From: Amoebidium appalachense
Taxonomy: Eukaryota; Ichthyosporea
NCBI GenBank assembly: GCA_963693365.1
Contig: CAVNZM010000003.1
Coordinates: 3,038,001-3,102,000 of the forward strand
Length of the DNA stretch: 64,000 nucleotides
Direction of reading: 5' to 3'
Made by a program: the position numbers and the translations under genes. The notes under the pieces were generated by a model. It searched no databases, was not told where the DNA came from, and saw only the letters and a list, made by a program, of their open reading frames with translations. Positions within the stretch are counted from its first letter, which is position 1, and each line of letters starts with the position of its first letter. Of this stretch, positions 19,539 through 41,958 are shown in pieces.

Positions 19539-21503
19539 AACAACAAAATGCTCGGGCTTGCATGGTGCTTGTCACGTGGCCCTACCCTGCAGCCCGAGAA
19601 CACCCACTAAGGACTATGCTCGCACTATGCTTACCTTGCAGGCCATATCATACACACTATGGCGTATCATACACACTATGGCATATCATACACACTATGG
19701 CATATCATACGCACTATGGCATATCATATACTATGGCATATCATACGCACTATGGCATATCATACGCACTATGGCATATCATATGTACTATGGCATATCA
19801 TACGCACTATGGCATATCATACACACTATGGCATATCATATGTACTATGGCATATCATACCCACTATGGGCTATGCTCGCATTATGCTCAACACCCAGGC
19901 AATACCCACTATGGACTATGCTTGCATTATGCTCAACACCCAGGCAATACCCACTATGGACTATGCTTCCATTATGCTCAACACCCAGGCAATACCCACT
20001 ATGGACTATGCTCGCATAATGCTCAACACCCAGGCAATACCCACTATGGACTAGGCTTGCACTATGCTCAACACCCAGGCACTACCCACTATGGACTATG
20101 CTTGCATTATGCTCAACACCCAGGCAATACCCACTATGGACTATGCTTGCATTATGCTCAACACCCAGGCAATACCCACTATGGACTATGCTTGCACTAT
20201 GCTCACCTCGCAGGCCATGACGTCCATCATGTCCACCACCTGGCCGGGCTCACACGTGGCCTCCCCATTCTCTGCTGCCGCACCACACAGTCAGCCACCC
20301 TTGCAGCACACAGCACATACCCTTCCCCTGCCCCGCCTATTCCCCTTCCCCGGTGCAGATATTGCACGCATAGTCAAGACCATGCAGCTAGGCTACACTG
20401 GGTGTGCCAGGGCAGTGGTTAATCTCTTAGATCACTCTAGTCGGGCACAGGCACGGCACAAAGCAAAAAGTCAGCACCAGCCCAAGGTCGTGTATGGGTT
20501 TTTATAGCAAGGAGCCCATACAGCGTGCATGCAAACCCACACAAACCGGGGTGAGCTGGGCACCAGTTAGGCTAGAGGCACATACTCGGGGTTTTCCGAA
20601 CTAATTTTTGTCTACTTACTTTAAATGCAAAAGGCAACTGGAAAAATGAAGTAGGAGCAGGCACCACACACAAGAACTGTGTGTTTCTCTTCTCACCCCT
20701 GACATGGGTACGCATTATTGATGCGTGTGTTGGTGCAGTGTGCAGCGAGGAGTGGACACACAACACAAGTGGAATTGGTAGGCTGATAGGGAAGGTGTGT
20801 GGCATAGAGGTAAGACACACGAGAACTGTGTGTTTCTCTTCTCACCCCTGACAAGGGTACGCATTATTGATGCGTGTATTGGTGCAGTGAGCAGCGAGGA
20901 GTGGACACACAACGCAAGTGGAAGTGGTAGGCTGATAGGGAAGGTGTGTGGCATAGAGGTAAGACACACGAGAACTGTGTGTTTCTCTTCTCACCCCTGA
21001 CATGGGTACGCATTATTGATGCGTGTGTTGGTGCAGTGTGCAGCGATGAGTGGACACACAACGCAAGTGGAAGTGGTAGGCTGATAGGGAAGGTGTGTGG
21101 CATAGAGGTAAGGCTGAAAGGAAAAACGATTATCAAGCAGGGATGATGTGTGGTTTGCTCAAAAGCAACAAGCATCGAGAAAGAAAGACACAAATAAAAA
21201 GTCAAATAGCATGGCTGCGTATGTGGAAATACAGGCAGACGCAGGGTCATATGGTTGGGGAGAAGGCAGTTGCACAAAATGGGCAAACACTATCAAAACA
21301 TTTATAATATAGTTATGCATACGACTTCGCAGCTCCTATTGAACTCACCAGGCACACCCAGCGCCTGCCCCACCACGAGCAACGCACACACCTGGCTTGC
21401 TCGAGCGACTCTTCTTTCGGGCCCACACCACGCCTGCGGCCTTGTCGTCCGGGCTGGTGTTACCCAGCCGGACCCTGCCCCTGTACTGCCGTGGCGGGGT
21501 CAT
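18290..21503 (-). CDS. Unknown proline-rich, KEN-box protein
   Basis: Four exons keep phase: 21503-21392, 20274-20207, 19420-19272 and 18935-18290 (TAG at 18292-18290), about 324 residues. The last three are well supported; the start ATG at 21503 is provisional, because coding-like sequence with a GTAAGC donor (FAAENRQFKKYFGSHK) lies further upstream near 21700-21760. I recognise no family. The sequence shows a basic N-terminus (YRGRVRLGN, WARKKSRSSKP), an acidic stretch (EMDDWADLDD), long Pro/Ser/Ala-rich disorder, and a basic C-terminal helix (LLAIKKKRAAALRRKKQRER). SQDKENRPPSQ at about residues 137-147 is a classical KEN degron read by the APC/C, which suggests cell-cycle-limited abundance. 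The basic helix vaguely recalls RPA-binding helices of repair factors; this is a guess. The intron after exon 2 is a donor-derived tandem array. Confidence 0.55.
19141..19247. repeat. GT microsatellite and poly-G tract
   Basis: GT-rich repeat at about 19147-19210 runs into about 37 G, in an intron of the minus-strand proline-rich gene. Confidence 0.9.
19505..19536. repeat. Poly-C tract
   Basis: About 30 C in the same gene (sense-strand G). Confidence 0.9.
19605..20206 (-). repeat. Donor-derived tandem arrays in the proline-rich gene
   Basis: Two linked families abut the donor of the exon ending at 20207. Family 1 (about 19645-19870) is a 19-base unit, CATATCATACACACTATGG. Family 2 (about 19861-20200) is a 44-45-base unit containing CCACTATGGACTATGCTTGC then ATTATGCTCAACACCCAGGC, about seven copies. 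On the minus strand the exon end and donor read GGCCTGCGAG|GTGAGCATAG. A second near copy at about 19640 reads GGCCTGCAAG|GTAAGCATAG, and the family 2 unit is a degenerate version of the same block. Confidence 0.75.
20672..21112. repeat. 149-bp unit repeated three times
   Basis: GAACTGTGTGTTTCTCTTCT starts at 20674, 20823 and 20972, giving three near-identical 149-base units. Each contains TGGGTACGCATTATTGATGC (or the AGGGTACG variant) and GGCATAGAGGTAAG. They lie in the first intron of the minus-strand proline-rich gene as modelled. Confidence 0.85.
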
Positions 21504-22402
21504 ATAGCCTCTGCCTGCTGCGCCGTATCTTTGGCCACTGCGCAAGCGGGGGTGGCCTGCGTGGTGGGTGGCCGTGGACTGTGGGGCATACCGCAAGCGC
21601 CCCACGAGGTGCCAGCTACGCCTGCAGAGGTCTTACACAGTGCTGGTATCTGCAGGCCGTCTTGCGGAGCAAAGTTCTGAGCTACTTTCTCAATCTGCTT
21701 ACTTGTGGCTTCCGAAATACTTCTTAAACTGCCTATTTTCTGCTGCAAAACCACTCTCTGCCCTCCCTGTGGCTATATATATGCGTGCGTGCTGCTGCGT
21801 GCACACTGTTGGTGCTGTGCAGTGGGTGGTGGGCTGTGCAGTCACCAGGCTTATGCTTCGCTATCGGTGTTATGCGTTGCAGCGTGCAGGGCTCGGTTAC
21901 AGCGTGTGTTATATTAGCTTGGGGGTGCACATAGAGTCTAGGTTAACAAAATGCATGCTACGTATATAGACAGGTATAAGGCAAAATAATACCGTGAAAC
22001 TTTATATGCACACACCTCTCTGTTAGCTCCAGCGGACCAGCCTGCAAAGTTTGAATCGGCCGGGCAACAGCCGCAGCCAATGGCATATTGGGTCATTCGG
22101 CTTGACCCGGTTATGACCCGATGGGCTCTGGCCCGTGTCTAGGGATCACGTAACACCCCCCCTGTACAGGCCCCGGTCATTTTCGTGAAGTCCCTCACAG
22201 AACTTGTGACAAACATTCTCGAGTCACCCACCTATTCTACTCTTCCTCCCTTCCACCGCGCACACCGACTGCACCGTGACGCCTTTGGGACGTACCAGCT
22301 CACCAGTCCACCAAGCAGCACCCGACCCTGCGTGTTACTAGCGCTGTACCCACGCCCCCACTGCACCAGCCACCAGGGCACCCCTCGTCAACTGCAGCCA
22401 CC
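21504..22402. promoter_or_regulatory. Divergent region, proline-rich gene / ERH
   Basis: About 900 bases. It has an AT-rich TATATATA motif at about 21776-21785 that could be a TATA box for the minus-strand gene, and possible extra minus-strand exon sequence at 21500-21770. On the plus side, sequence before the ERH ATG (22403) is GC-rich, without a clear core promoter motif. Confidence 0.4.
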
Positions 22403-24180
22403 ATGGTGCGTACACGTGCCCTTACAGGTCCTAGTGTGCCACAGCGCTGACCCCCCTTCCCCCTGCAGCCACACACGCTGCTGTTCCTGCAGCTCAACCA
22501 GGACGACAAGAGCAAGACATGGGGCGACTACGACAACCTGCCTGATGCTCTGGACGGTACGCAGGGGAAAGGGGGGGGGGGAAGAGGTGAGGGGGGGGTT
22601 GGAGGGGGGGGGGGGGGGGAGGAGGGGCTGTTGCTGTGTTGCTCCTGCGTACAACATTGTGAGCCTGTTCTTTCCAATTTGCGGCGGTAGAGATGGTTTT
22701 CCTGTCGTGCATGCCTTCGTGCTTGCACAGATTCGACTTCCTCCAGGCAACCACACAGCCAGCCCACAACACAATTTATCTTGACACTCATGCTCACATA
22801 TACACGTTACTATGCACTCGCGCAAAAATTTGCCGATACCAGCACAACCACATACATATAAACTTCAGCCCCCCTCCCTCTCTCCCCCCCCCCCACACAC
22901 ACACCGGAGAGTTTAAGAAAGGGATCTATCGGTATTACCTTATCAAGCACAGAACACAAGGGCAGATTTGTACCTACCATCGCATAAACAGAAGTGGAAG
23001 CACAACGCATTTACCCCCCCACCCCCACCCTCACTTGTATTGATGCACATACATTAAACCACCTTCGCACTCCCCCCCCCCCCCCCCTTCCTCCCCCCTC
23101 CCTCTCCCTCCTTCTCCATAACCAAAGTTGGAAACACGTTACACACTCCCCCTTTGACACGAAACCGTTTTCATCTGTGAAGTACATGTTAAGAGCAAAC
23201 CTCCCAGTGCATTGCATCTGATTTATGTGCACACCACACACTTGCATCCACAACACACCTCAGCAGCGGTAAGGTCGCAGGCATAAGCTGGCATACACAC
23301 AAACACAGCACCAACAAGACACACATGAACCCACTGGGTGTGCATGTTCCCTCAGCATATTTGTGCCTCCTGCTTGCTCCACACTCCAGCTGCACGGCCA
23401 CACGTAGTATGGCAGGGCACACAGTCATGTGGCCTGGTGCCTGCATGGAGGTTGGCGCACTGACCGGGTCTGTGTGGGTGGCAGGCATGTTGAGAATACA
23501 CGAGCAGGTGCTGAAGAAGCTGCACCCAGGGTAGGTGCTCCCTGCATGCACACTGTGGGCGGGAGGGGGTGGGGGGGGGGGGGGGGGGGGAGGGGGGGGG
23601 GGGGAAGATTGCAGGCAGGCAGGTTGTAACTGTTGTACAGGGCGCAGGAGATCCAGTACGACTACAGGGACCTGTGCCGGTTCATCGACGAGCTGAAGGA
23701 GTTCGGCTGCCTCATGTATGCCCGCCTGCGTGCCTGTACCGTGCACACCATGCTGGCACCCTCATCCCCCTCCCACTGCTCACTCTGTCCACTGTGCCTG
23801 GTGTCCCTCCCCACCGTGTTGACTGTCTTGTCACACAGTCTCTTGGAGTGTTAAACACTAGCATAATGCACCCAGGAGAGGGCACAGGCGCACAAATGGA
23901 TACGGACACGCACGCTCGCTTGCAGATTCATTCTCTGCATACACAAACACACTGGGTCGCGTGTTACACCCACACTATGCACAAACAAAGAGGGCAAAAA
24001 AAAACGACTGCACGTCCATCGACACGCACACGTGCCCATAAGCAGAGACAGGCGTTCAGAAGGGCATGAGCCCACAATACAGAGACCAGCCCACGCTTGC
24101 AGACACGCACAAGCATCATTATCCACGTACTGAAAAATGGGTTGGGTTGGTGTTTTTTTTTTTGGTGGGTTGGTGGGGGT

Positions 24181-24215
<35 letters not shown>

Positions 24216-24725
24216 GGGGGGCGTTCATGTGTCTCTGTCTCCCCCCCCCCCCCCCCCCCCCCCCCCCTGCCCACCCACCCACAAATGTAGACACGCAGTA
24301 TTGCACATACAGACAAACTTACACACACACCACCCGCTTGGATTTGCTGTAATGATTTTGCCACCCTCTCCCCATGGCAAGCTAATAGGGCAGGTTTATG
24401 GCCCCACACACATACAAGCCTGTGTGGCTACTGACTGGGCTCATACAGATACGACCCCAAGATCCTGGCATACACCCCACACGACAAGGTGAGCATGCAT
24501 GTGTTTTTTTTGCCCCCTTCTGTTCTTTCAGGTTCGGCTCTATATTTATAAGCCCCATGCTGTCATGAAGCTGTGTGCAGGGCCCTCTCTTTCATATGTA
24601 CACACGGGGCCAGCCCGTGGGGGCCATGGGTGGAACATGGCTGCATGGTGGGTGCTGACACGTGGGGGCAGAAATGGCTCAAGGACGAACTCAAGGCCCA
24701 CCTCAAGAAGCTGTCCCAGCAATAG
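22403..24725 (+). CDS. ERH: Enhancer of rudimentary homolog (ERH)
   Basis: Six exons keep phase: 22403-22405 (the ATG alone), 22469-22556, 23485-23530, 23641-23715, 24449-24488 and 24672-24725. They encode 101 residues, against about 104 in animals. Recognisable blocks are PHTLLFLQLNQDD, KTWGDYDNLPDALDGMLRIH, IQYDYRDLCRFIDELKEFG, CLIYDPKILAYTPHDKKWLK and a Lys-rich tail ending KKLSQQ. ERH is a small dimeric nuclear protein found across eukaryotes. It acts as an adaptor for RNA-processing factors and, in fission yeast, for the Mmi1 mRNA-elimination complex. The start codon sits alone in exon 1 (CCACCATG|GTGCGT). Its stop lies only 23 bases from the stop of the opposing TIMMDC1-like gene. Introns contain G-runs, C-runs and a T/G composite. 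Confidence 0.95.
24180..24267. repeat. G-run followed by C-run
   Basis: A long G run (about 24182-24214) is followed 20 bases later by a C run (about 24241-24267), an inverted pair that could pair in the transcript. ERH intron 4; a T run at about 24153-24163 precedes it. Confidence 0.9.
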
Positions 24726-24748
24726 CACCAGGTGCATGCATGCACAGG

Positions 24749-25124
24749 TTATGTGTCCCCCTCTGCCTCGTGCAGCTGCCTCTCCATGTTCTGGATCAGC
24801 CGGGCAGTGGCCCCCAGTTTCTGCTCTGTGAGCTCCCGGGCTGCAAGCCGCTGCAGTGGCTGTCAGACCACTCACCATGCCCAGCCACCAACACCCACAC
24901 CATCCAAGCTGAATAAAAAAACCAATAGTGCAGGAAAGAGCACGCACACCAGTCCTCCTTGTAATGACCATGTCTGCCCGTGTATGCACGTGCACATGTT
25001 GATTTAACCCCATCACACCACTCCCCATGCCCCACCCAACTCCCCCCCTCCCAGCTGCAATCAAGTAAAGCACCATATCGACTAGTGCTAGTTTATGTGT
25101 CTCACCTCCAAGAGCACCAGAATA

Positions 25125-25176
<52 letters not shown>

Positions 25177-25221
25177 AAAAACTCCCCCCCTCCCCCCCCC
25201 CCCCCAACAAAAAAAAAAAAG

Positions 25222-25280
<59 letters not shown>

Positions 25281-26765
25281 GTGTCAGGGCCACCTCCTCC
25301 CTTCTCCTTCTGTCCTCAGGGGGGTCAGCCAGGTCTTCCAGCAACCATAGGCCCTGCAGCAGCAGCCCAGCCACGGCCCCCACCCCCGTGCCCAGTGCCA
25401 GGCCCCTCACCCCCTGCTGCAGGCCCCCAGTGACCCCCCACAGCCCCCCTGCAAGCACACCGTCACTGTGGGCCACCCTGCCGTGCCACCTGGCCAATGC
25501 ACACACCCAGCAGGGCACAGACCCAGAGGGCTTACCGTAGCAGCCTATGGCATGTCATATATGGGCACAAAGACAAACAAGGTTTATATATTGCAACATG
25601 ACGACCCTGCACCACACCCACACACAGACAGAAACCACACACATATACCACGCCCTGGCACACAAACAGATATAGTACACATATACAACACCCACACACA
25701 CAGACAGATATATTACACAGATACCACACCCACACACACAGACAGATACCACACACAGATACAACATCCCCCCCCCACATAGACACCACACACACACACG
25801 CACAGACACCACACACATAGACACCACACCCACACCCACACACAAACACCACATATACACACACAGACACCACACACACATCCAGACACCACATCACACA
25901 GGCAGGCCACGCACCAGCCAGGGTGCCAGCCGGCAGCACGTTGAGCAAGTCTCTCTTCTGGCGGTACACCTGCAGGCCCAGCTGTGTGGCCGTGAACAGG
26001 CCCACAAACCCCGCCAGCTTGAAGCACCTGCACGTGAATCCCTCAGCCCCTGTCCCTGCCTGCAAACTCATTCCCCCCCCCCCCCCCCCCTTCCCCTGCG
26101 CCTCCCCCCCCCCCCACACAGAAGCATGTGCGTGTCTGCAAGCCCCATCCCCCTCCCCCCTCCCCGCCTCCTTCCCTCCCAAGTGCCTGCAGGCTCACAC
26201 ATCCTTCCGAGCAGCCTCCGCATGCCTGCATTGTCCCCCCCCCCCCCCCCTCCTCCTCTCTCCTCTTCTCCCCTTTGTGCCTACCTGCTAGCTCAATCCT
26301 CCCCCCCACCCTCCCTCTCCCTCCAGCAACCTGTTTGTGCCTGTAGGCTCACATGCACTGAAGAAATTCGAAAACAACATGCCAAGAGTTTGGTCTCCTC
26401 TGCAACACAAAGAAACCGCCTGATCTTTTCATCCTGGCACACCAACATACCCCTCCCACCACCTACCCTCAAAGCGGGTTGCCTTCCATCCAGCAACATA
26501 ACCAGCCAGCCTATATCCCCCACCTCCTGTATATCCAAAAGCCCTCTCCCCTTCCCCACACACACACACACACACACGCTACGGCCACCCAATACTCATA
26601 TTATGCCCTACCCCGGCCACCACCACCACCCTGCCTACTGCAGCCCCACCCAGGGCACCCACCACTTGCCGCCGTGCCGGAAGAAGCCTAGCGTAGACGC
26701 ATAGTTGAGCTCCCGCTGAGGGCACAGTCAGTAACCAATTCAAGGTACACAAGGGGGCAGGGGAG

Positions 26766-26796
<31 letters not shown>

Positions 26797-27652
26797 TCCA
26801 ACAGCCCGGTTTGTGGCCTTGTAGACATCTACGGCTGCCAGTATGCGGCAAAGTGTGTGCTTCCATATCTCTAAGTGTGCACGTGAGACCCGAGGCAGTG
26901 CATAGACGGGAGAAAGAAGGGCTATGTCAGCATAAGGGAGCAAGAAGGACCCACCTGCGCCGTCTGGGGGCTGGCAAAGACCGTGTCCTTGTTGGCGGCC
27001 ATAAACTTGTCGGCATACTGCCGGGCACCCACCAGGCCCCCAAAGAACAGCCCAAACAGCCTGCAGCCCAAAGTCAGACAACACACCCAAGTCACTGTCT
27101 CAGCATGCACAGCTGTGTGTGTGTGTAAGGAGTGCAAGTGTGCATATTCGTGGGATTGTGATCTTGTGTTGGCATGGGTGTTTGTGCCTGTGGGTGTGCG
27201 TGTGGGAGTGAGTGCGCGAGTGTGTGTGTGTGTGCGTGTGGGTGCGTGTGGGTGCCTGTGGCTGTGTGTGTAGGTGTGCGTGTGGGTGCCTGTGGGTGTG
27301 CGTGTGGTTGCCTGTGGGTGTGTGTGTGGGCGTCTGTGGGTGTACGTGTGGGTGTGCGTGTGGGTGCCTGTGGGTGTGCGTGTGGGTGCCTGTGGGTGTG
27401 CGTGTGGGCGTCTGTGGGTGTACGTGTGGGTGTGCGTGTGGGTGCCTGTGGGTATGCGTGTGGGTGTCCCTGTGTTCATCGACTGGTGCCCATACACAGC
27501 CACATAGGGAACACAGGCACACACGCGGCTGCGTACCCGCTGTAGAGCATGTTGTTGCCCAGCTGGCGCAGCTCAGGGGGGGGCTCCGTGCGCTTGAGGC
27601 CGTGCTCGTCGACCTCCGACAGCAGCACCCTGACCCGCCCCACAAACCGCTC
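24749..27652 (-). CDS. TIMMDC1: TIMMDC1-like Tim17/22/23-family protein (5' end not found)
   Basis: Six exons keep phase: about 27652-27537, 27060-26955, 26715-26666, 26027-25915, 25448-25279 and 24859-24749 (TAA), about 220 residues. The first coding exon is missing; a plausible one lies near 28030-28090 (PADFRGSPELRLWLREW). The protein shows four small-residue, Gly-rich hydrophobic segments typical of the Tim17 family: GLFGLFFGGLVGARQYADKF, FKLAGFVGLFTATQLGLQVY, NVLPAGTLAGGLWGVTGG and RGLALGTGVGAVAGLLLQGL. RELNYASTLGFFRHGGKW and VYRQKRDLLNVL match conserved blocks of TIMMDC1, an inner-membrane factor that builds the proximal arm of complex I. The C-terminus is a charged helix ending MERQLHEAEGDT. 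Other Tim17-family members are possible, but the order of segments favours TIMMDC1. Confidence 0.72.
24912..24917 (+). promoter_or_regulatory. Candidate ERH poly(A) signal
   Basis: AATAAA about 190 bases after the ERH stop. If used, the ERH 3' UTR covers the whole last exon of the opposing gene. Confidence 0.4.
25127..25278. repeat. C-run/A-run composites and CA microsatellite
   Basis: About 40 C then 14 A (25127-25180), a second C-run/A-run (about 25187-25220), then about 26 CA dinucleotides (25225-25278) that begin at the donor of the TIMMDC1-like exon ending at 25279. Confidence 0.93.
27170..27475. repeat. GT-rich minisatellite
   Basis: Units such as GTGGGTGCCTGTGGGTGTGC repeat through about 300 bases in an intron of the TIMMDC1-like gene. 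Confidence 0.8.
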
Positions 27653-28749
27653 CTGTCCTCATCCTCTAATCAGCAGCCAGCACTGGTGAATGTTTGCAAC
27701 AGTTATCCCTCCGTCCTACCCCACCTCTTCCCCCTTAACATCAACCAGACTGCAACGCACTTATCACTCTACCCTCCCCTCCCTCCCCTCCTCTTCCCCA
27801 AACCCCAGCCCTCCCCCTGCCTGCTCCTTCCCAGAGCCCAAAAAGTAAACTGCACATGCTTTGATCGATCACTCGAACTTCAGTCCCCCCCGCCCCACTC
27901 CTCACCCTCCAAGAAAAGGAAAAAAAAAAACAAAACGCCTTCCCACCCCCACCAACTCTTCCTGTCTCGCACCCACCCACTCAGCCATCTTGCTCCCTGC
28001 AACCGTTGCCGCTGCGCCACGCTATGGCCCCCACCACTCGCGCAGCCACAGCCGAAGTTCAGGCGAGCCCCTGAAGTCTGCAGGCAGCTGGGTGGGTGTT
28101 AGGGTGGCCGTATGCACACTTCAAGTGTCCAGTGTTTTCACGTGTGCCTGCAGTGCCTGACGGCCTACGAGACGGAGCGTGTGTGTGTGCGTACGGTGTT
28201 CCTGTCCGGTGTCCGGTGTTACGGTTGTGACGTGGAGCTGCTGTGTGGCGATTACGTAGTCGCTGGGTGTGCACTGCGGGCCGACCCGCATTGGCTGTGG
28301 CTCAGCGCCCCAGGCAAATCGCACACCCCCACAAATTTTTTGGGCGCTTCAAAGAGGCTAGGGAGTTTTAAAACTTGAACAGGCACACTAAGTTGTAGGT
28401 TGAGAGGCAAGAAACAAATACACGCCAGTGTACAGGACAGACACACCGCAGCACAGCACGTGGGTGCAGCAGGCAGATCTACTGGGCCACAGTGGCCCTT
28501 TGGCTCAGCTGTTTGGCCGCACACGCTATAACACGGCACACACTGCCCAGAGGGCACACACAGCAAGGTATGTGCAGCGGTGTTGGTTGATGCGGGAGCA
28601 GGATGCTGGCTTGTGTGTTTGTGTGTTTATGGACGCATGGAAATACGCAAGGCGCCATGTATGTTTGCAAGCTTGCAGGCTTGTGCGCTCTGATGTGGAG
28701 CATGGACGCATGTTTGCTTGCCTGTGTGTGTGCGTGGATGCGCGCGTGT

Positions 28750-28800
<51 letters not shown>

Positions 28801-29508
28801 TGTGTGTGTGTCTGCTTTTGTGTTTTGTGTGTGCTTCTCCTCTTGCTTATGTGTATGCATGTCTTTGTACACGTGCATTCGGGGATCCGATGCTCCTGCT
28901 GGGTGGCTGTGTGTGTGTGTACTTGTTTCCGTTTTTTAAGTGTGTTTTGGCCTGTTTTTGCATTGAGTGCGTACAGGCAGGCACATACTTGTCTCAACAT
29001 CAGGCGTGTGCTGGGAGTCTGTGTGTGGCTGAGATTTTGTTTGTTGTGTGCTTGCTACGTCCTTACGTGCCTGTGCCTGTGTGTGTCTGCGCTTCTGTGT
29101 CTGCTCACGTGTATAAATGGTGTGTGGGTGTGTGAGGGTGTGTGTCCGTATGGATTGGTTGAGGGAGGGGTAGAAGGTGGGAGAGATAGTTGAAACACTG
29201 GGTGACCTAAAAACGTGCGAGTGCTCCGTAAGTATGGATCAGGAATCTGTGCCCATGTCTGACTGTGTCATGTGTGCATGGCATTTTTTCCCGTTGGCGT
29301 CGGCAGGCTGAAGGGGGGGGGGGGGGGGGGGGGGAGGAGAGGAGGAGGAGGAGGAGGGGAGGGGGGAGGTGGGCGGGCAAAGGGAAGGGCGAGGGGAACA
29401 AGGGTTAGGGAGGAGAGAAGGGGACAAGGGGGTCGAGAGGGGAGGGAGGACTGGAAGGCTCGAGTAAGCTGGGGCCGGCTGGCTGGGTGGATGGTGACTG
29501 TTAGGCAG
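27653..29508. other. Divergent region, TIMMDC1-like gene / beta-adaptin
   Basis: About 1.9 kb. It probably holds the 5' exon and promoter of the minus-strand gene (28030-28130) and the beta-adaptin promoter. A G-run (28764-28797) with flanking GT repeat and a GA-rich stretch (29305-29460) occur. A plus-strand open stretch at 28146-28375 has two C-x2-C pairs but no splice or start support. Confidence 0.4.
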
Positions 29509-41141
<11,633 letters not shown>

Positions 41142-41958
41142 TGGCCCACACAACACACACACACACGTGCACACACATACATACACCTGCGTATACGGCT
41201 GCTGCGTGGCTGGCCCCGCGGCCCCATACTTAGTATTATAGTTATGGATTGCATGGGCCATGTATGGCTGCTGGCAGCCAGGCAACGGCCCAATCAGTGA
41301 CATTAATTAAATATATATATTGTTGAAAAAGGAAGTGGTTGACTCCGCTACCGGTCAGACAAGAGGCAACCAATGTGCTCCATGGACTGACATCGCCTGA
41401 TGTACATGTGGGGTGTAGTGAGGCAGGAATGTGTCGTGCAGTTACACGCACACATAGTCCATACAATAAATACTGCATGTATGGCACAAAAAAAAAGGAG
41501 TGATTGGCACCTTTGCGCCTACTAAGCAAAACGTCAAAGCTTGTTTATTTATCCTCACCGAGTCGCAATAATTATAAGAGGAACGGTTGAATTGGTAAAT
41601 TAAATTTTTGTGAGGGGTCAATATTGGCAACTGCATGCCACGCCTTTGAGGGGAACCACTTCACAGCTAATTTTAGGATCATTGTCTTGCCAGGAATAAA
41701 ATTTATCAGTTCAGCAATCAACATGTTGCATCATTACCACTAGAGGTACCCTCCCATCTTGTACGATCACATGGCAGACCCCATGCATATGGCCCAGCAG
41801 CAGCCGCCATTACGTGTTTGCAGGCAGCCCCCAGCACGTTGTTATTTCGAACACCTCTTACTTCGTTAGCACTGGGCCGGCACTGATGGTGCCTGGCCTC
41901 CATCCTCCATGCACCCACCCTGCCCTGGCCTGTGGGCCATGCACCCCTCCATGGTCTG
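41142..41958. other. 3' flanks of convergent beta-adaptin and cyclin Y
   Basis: AATAAA at 41465-41470 (+) is a likely beta-adaptin poly(A) signal, and TTTATT at 41544-41549 (AATAAA on -) a likely cyclin Y signal, so the two transcripts would end within about 60 bases of each other. The region is AT-richer than the genes. No further gene is seen. Confidence 0.5.

Noticed and set aside
21568-21969. Plus-strand ORF in the proline-rich gene promoter
   Set aside because: It has no family signature, overlaps probable minus-strand exon sequence and lacks codon-use support.
22185-22784. Long plus-strand ORF overlapping ERH exons 1 and 2
   Set aside because: It is out of frame with the clear ERH exons and looks like chance in GC-rich DNA.
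28146-28375. Plus-strand stretch with two C-x2-C pairs, a possible zinc finger exon
   Set aside because: Spacing fits no zinc-binding family I know, and no splice sites or neighbours in phase were found.
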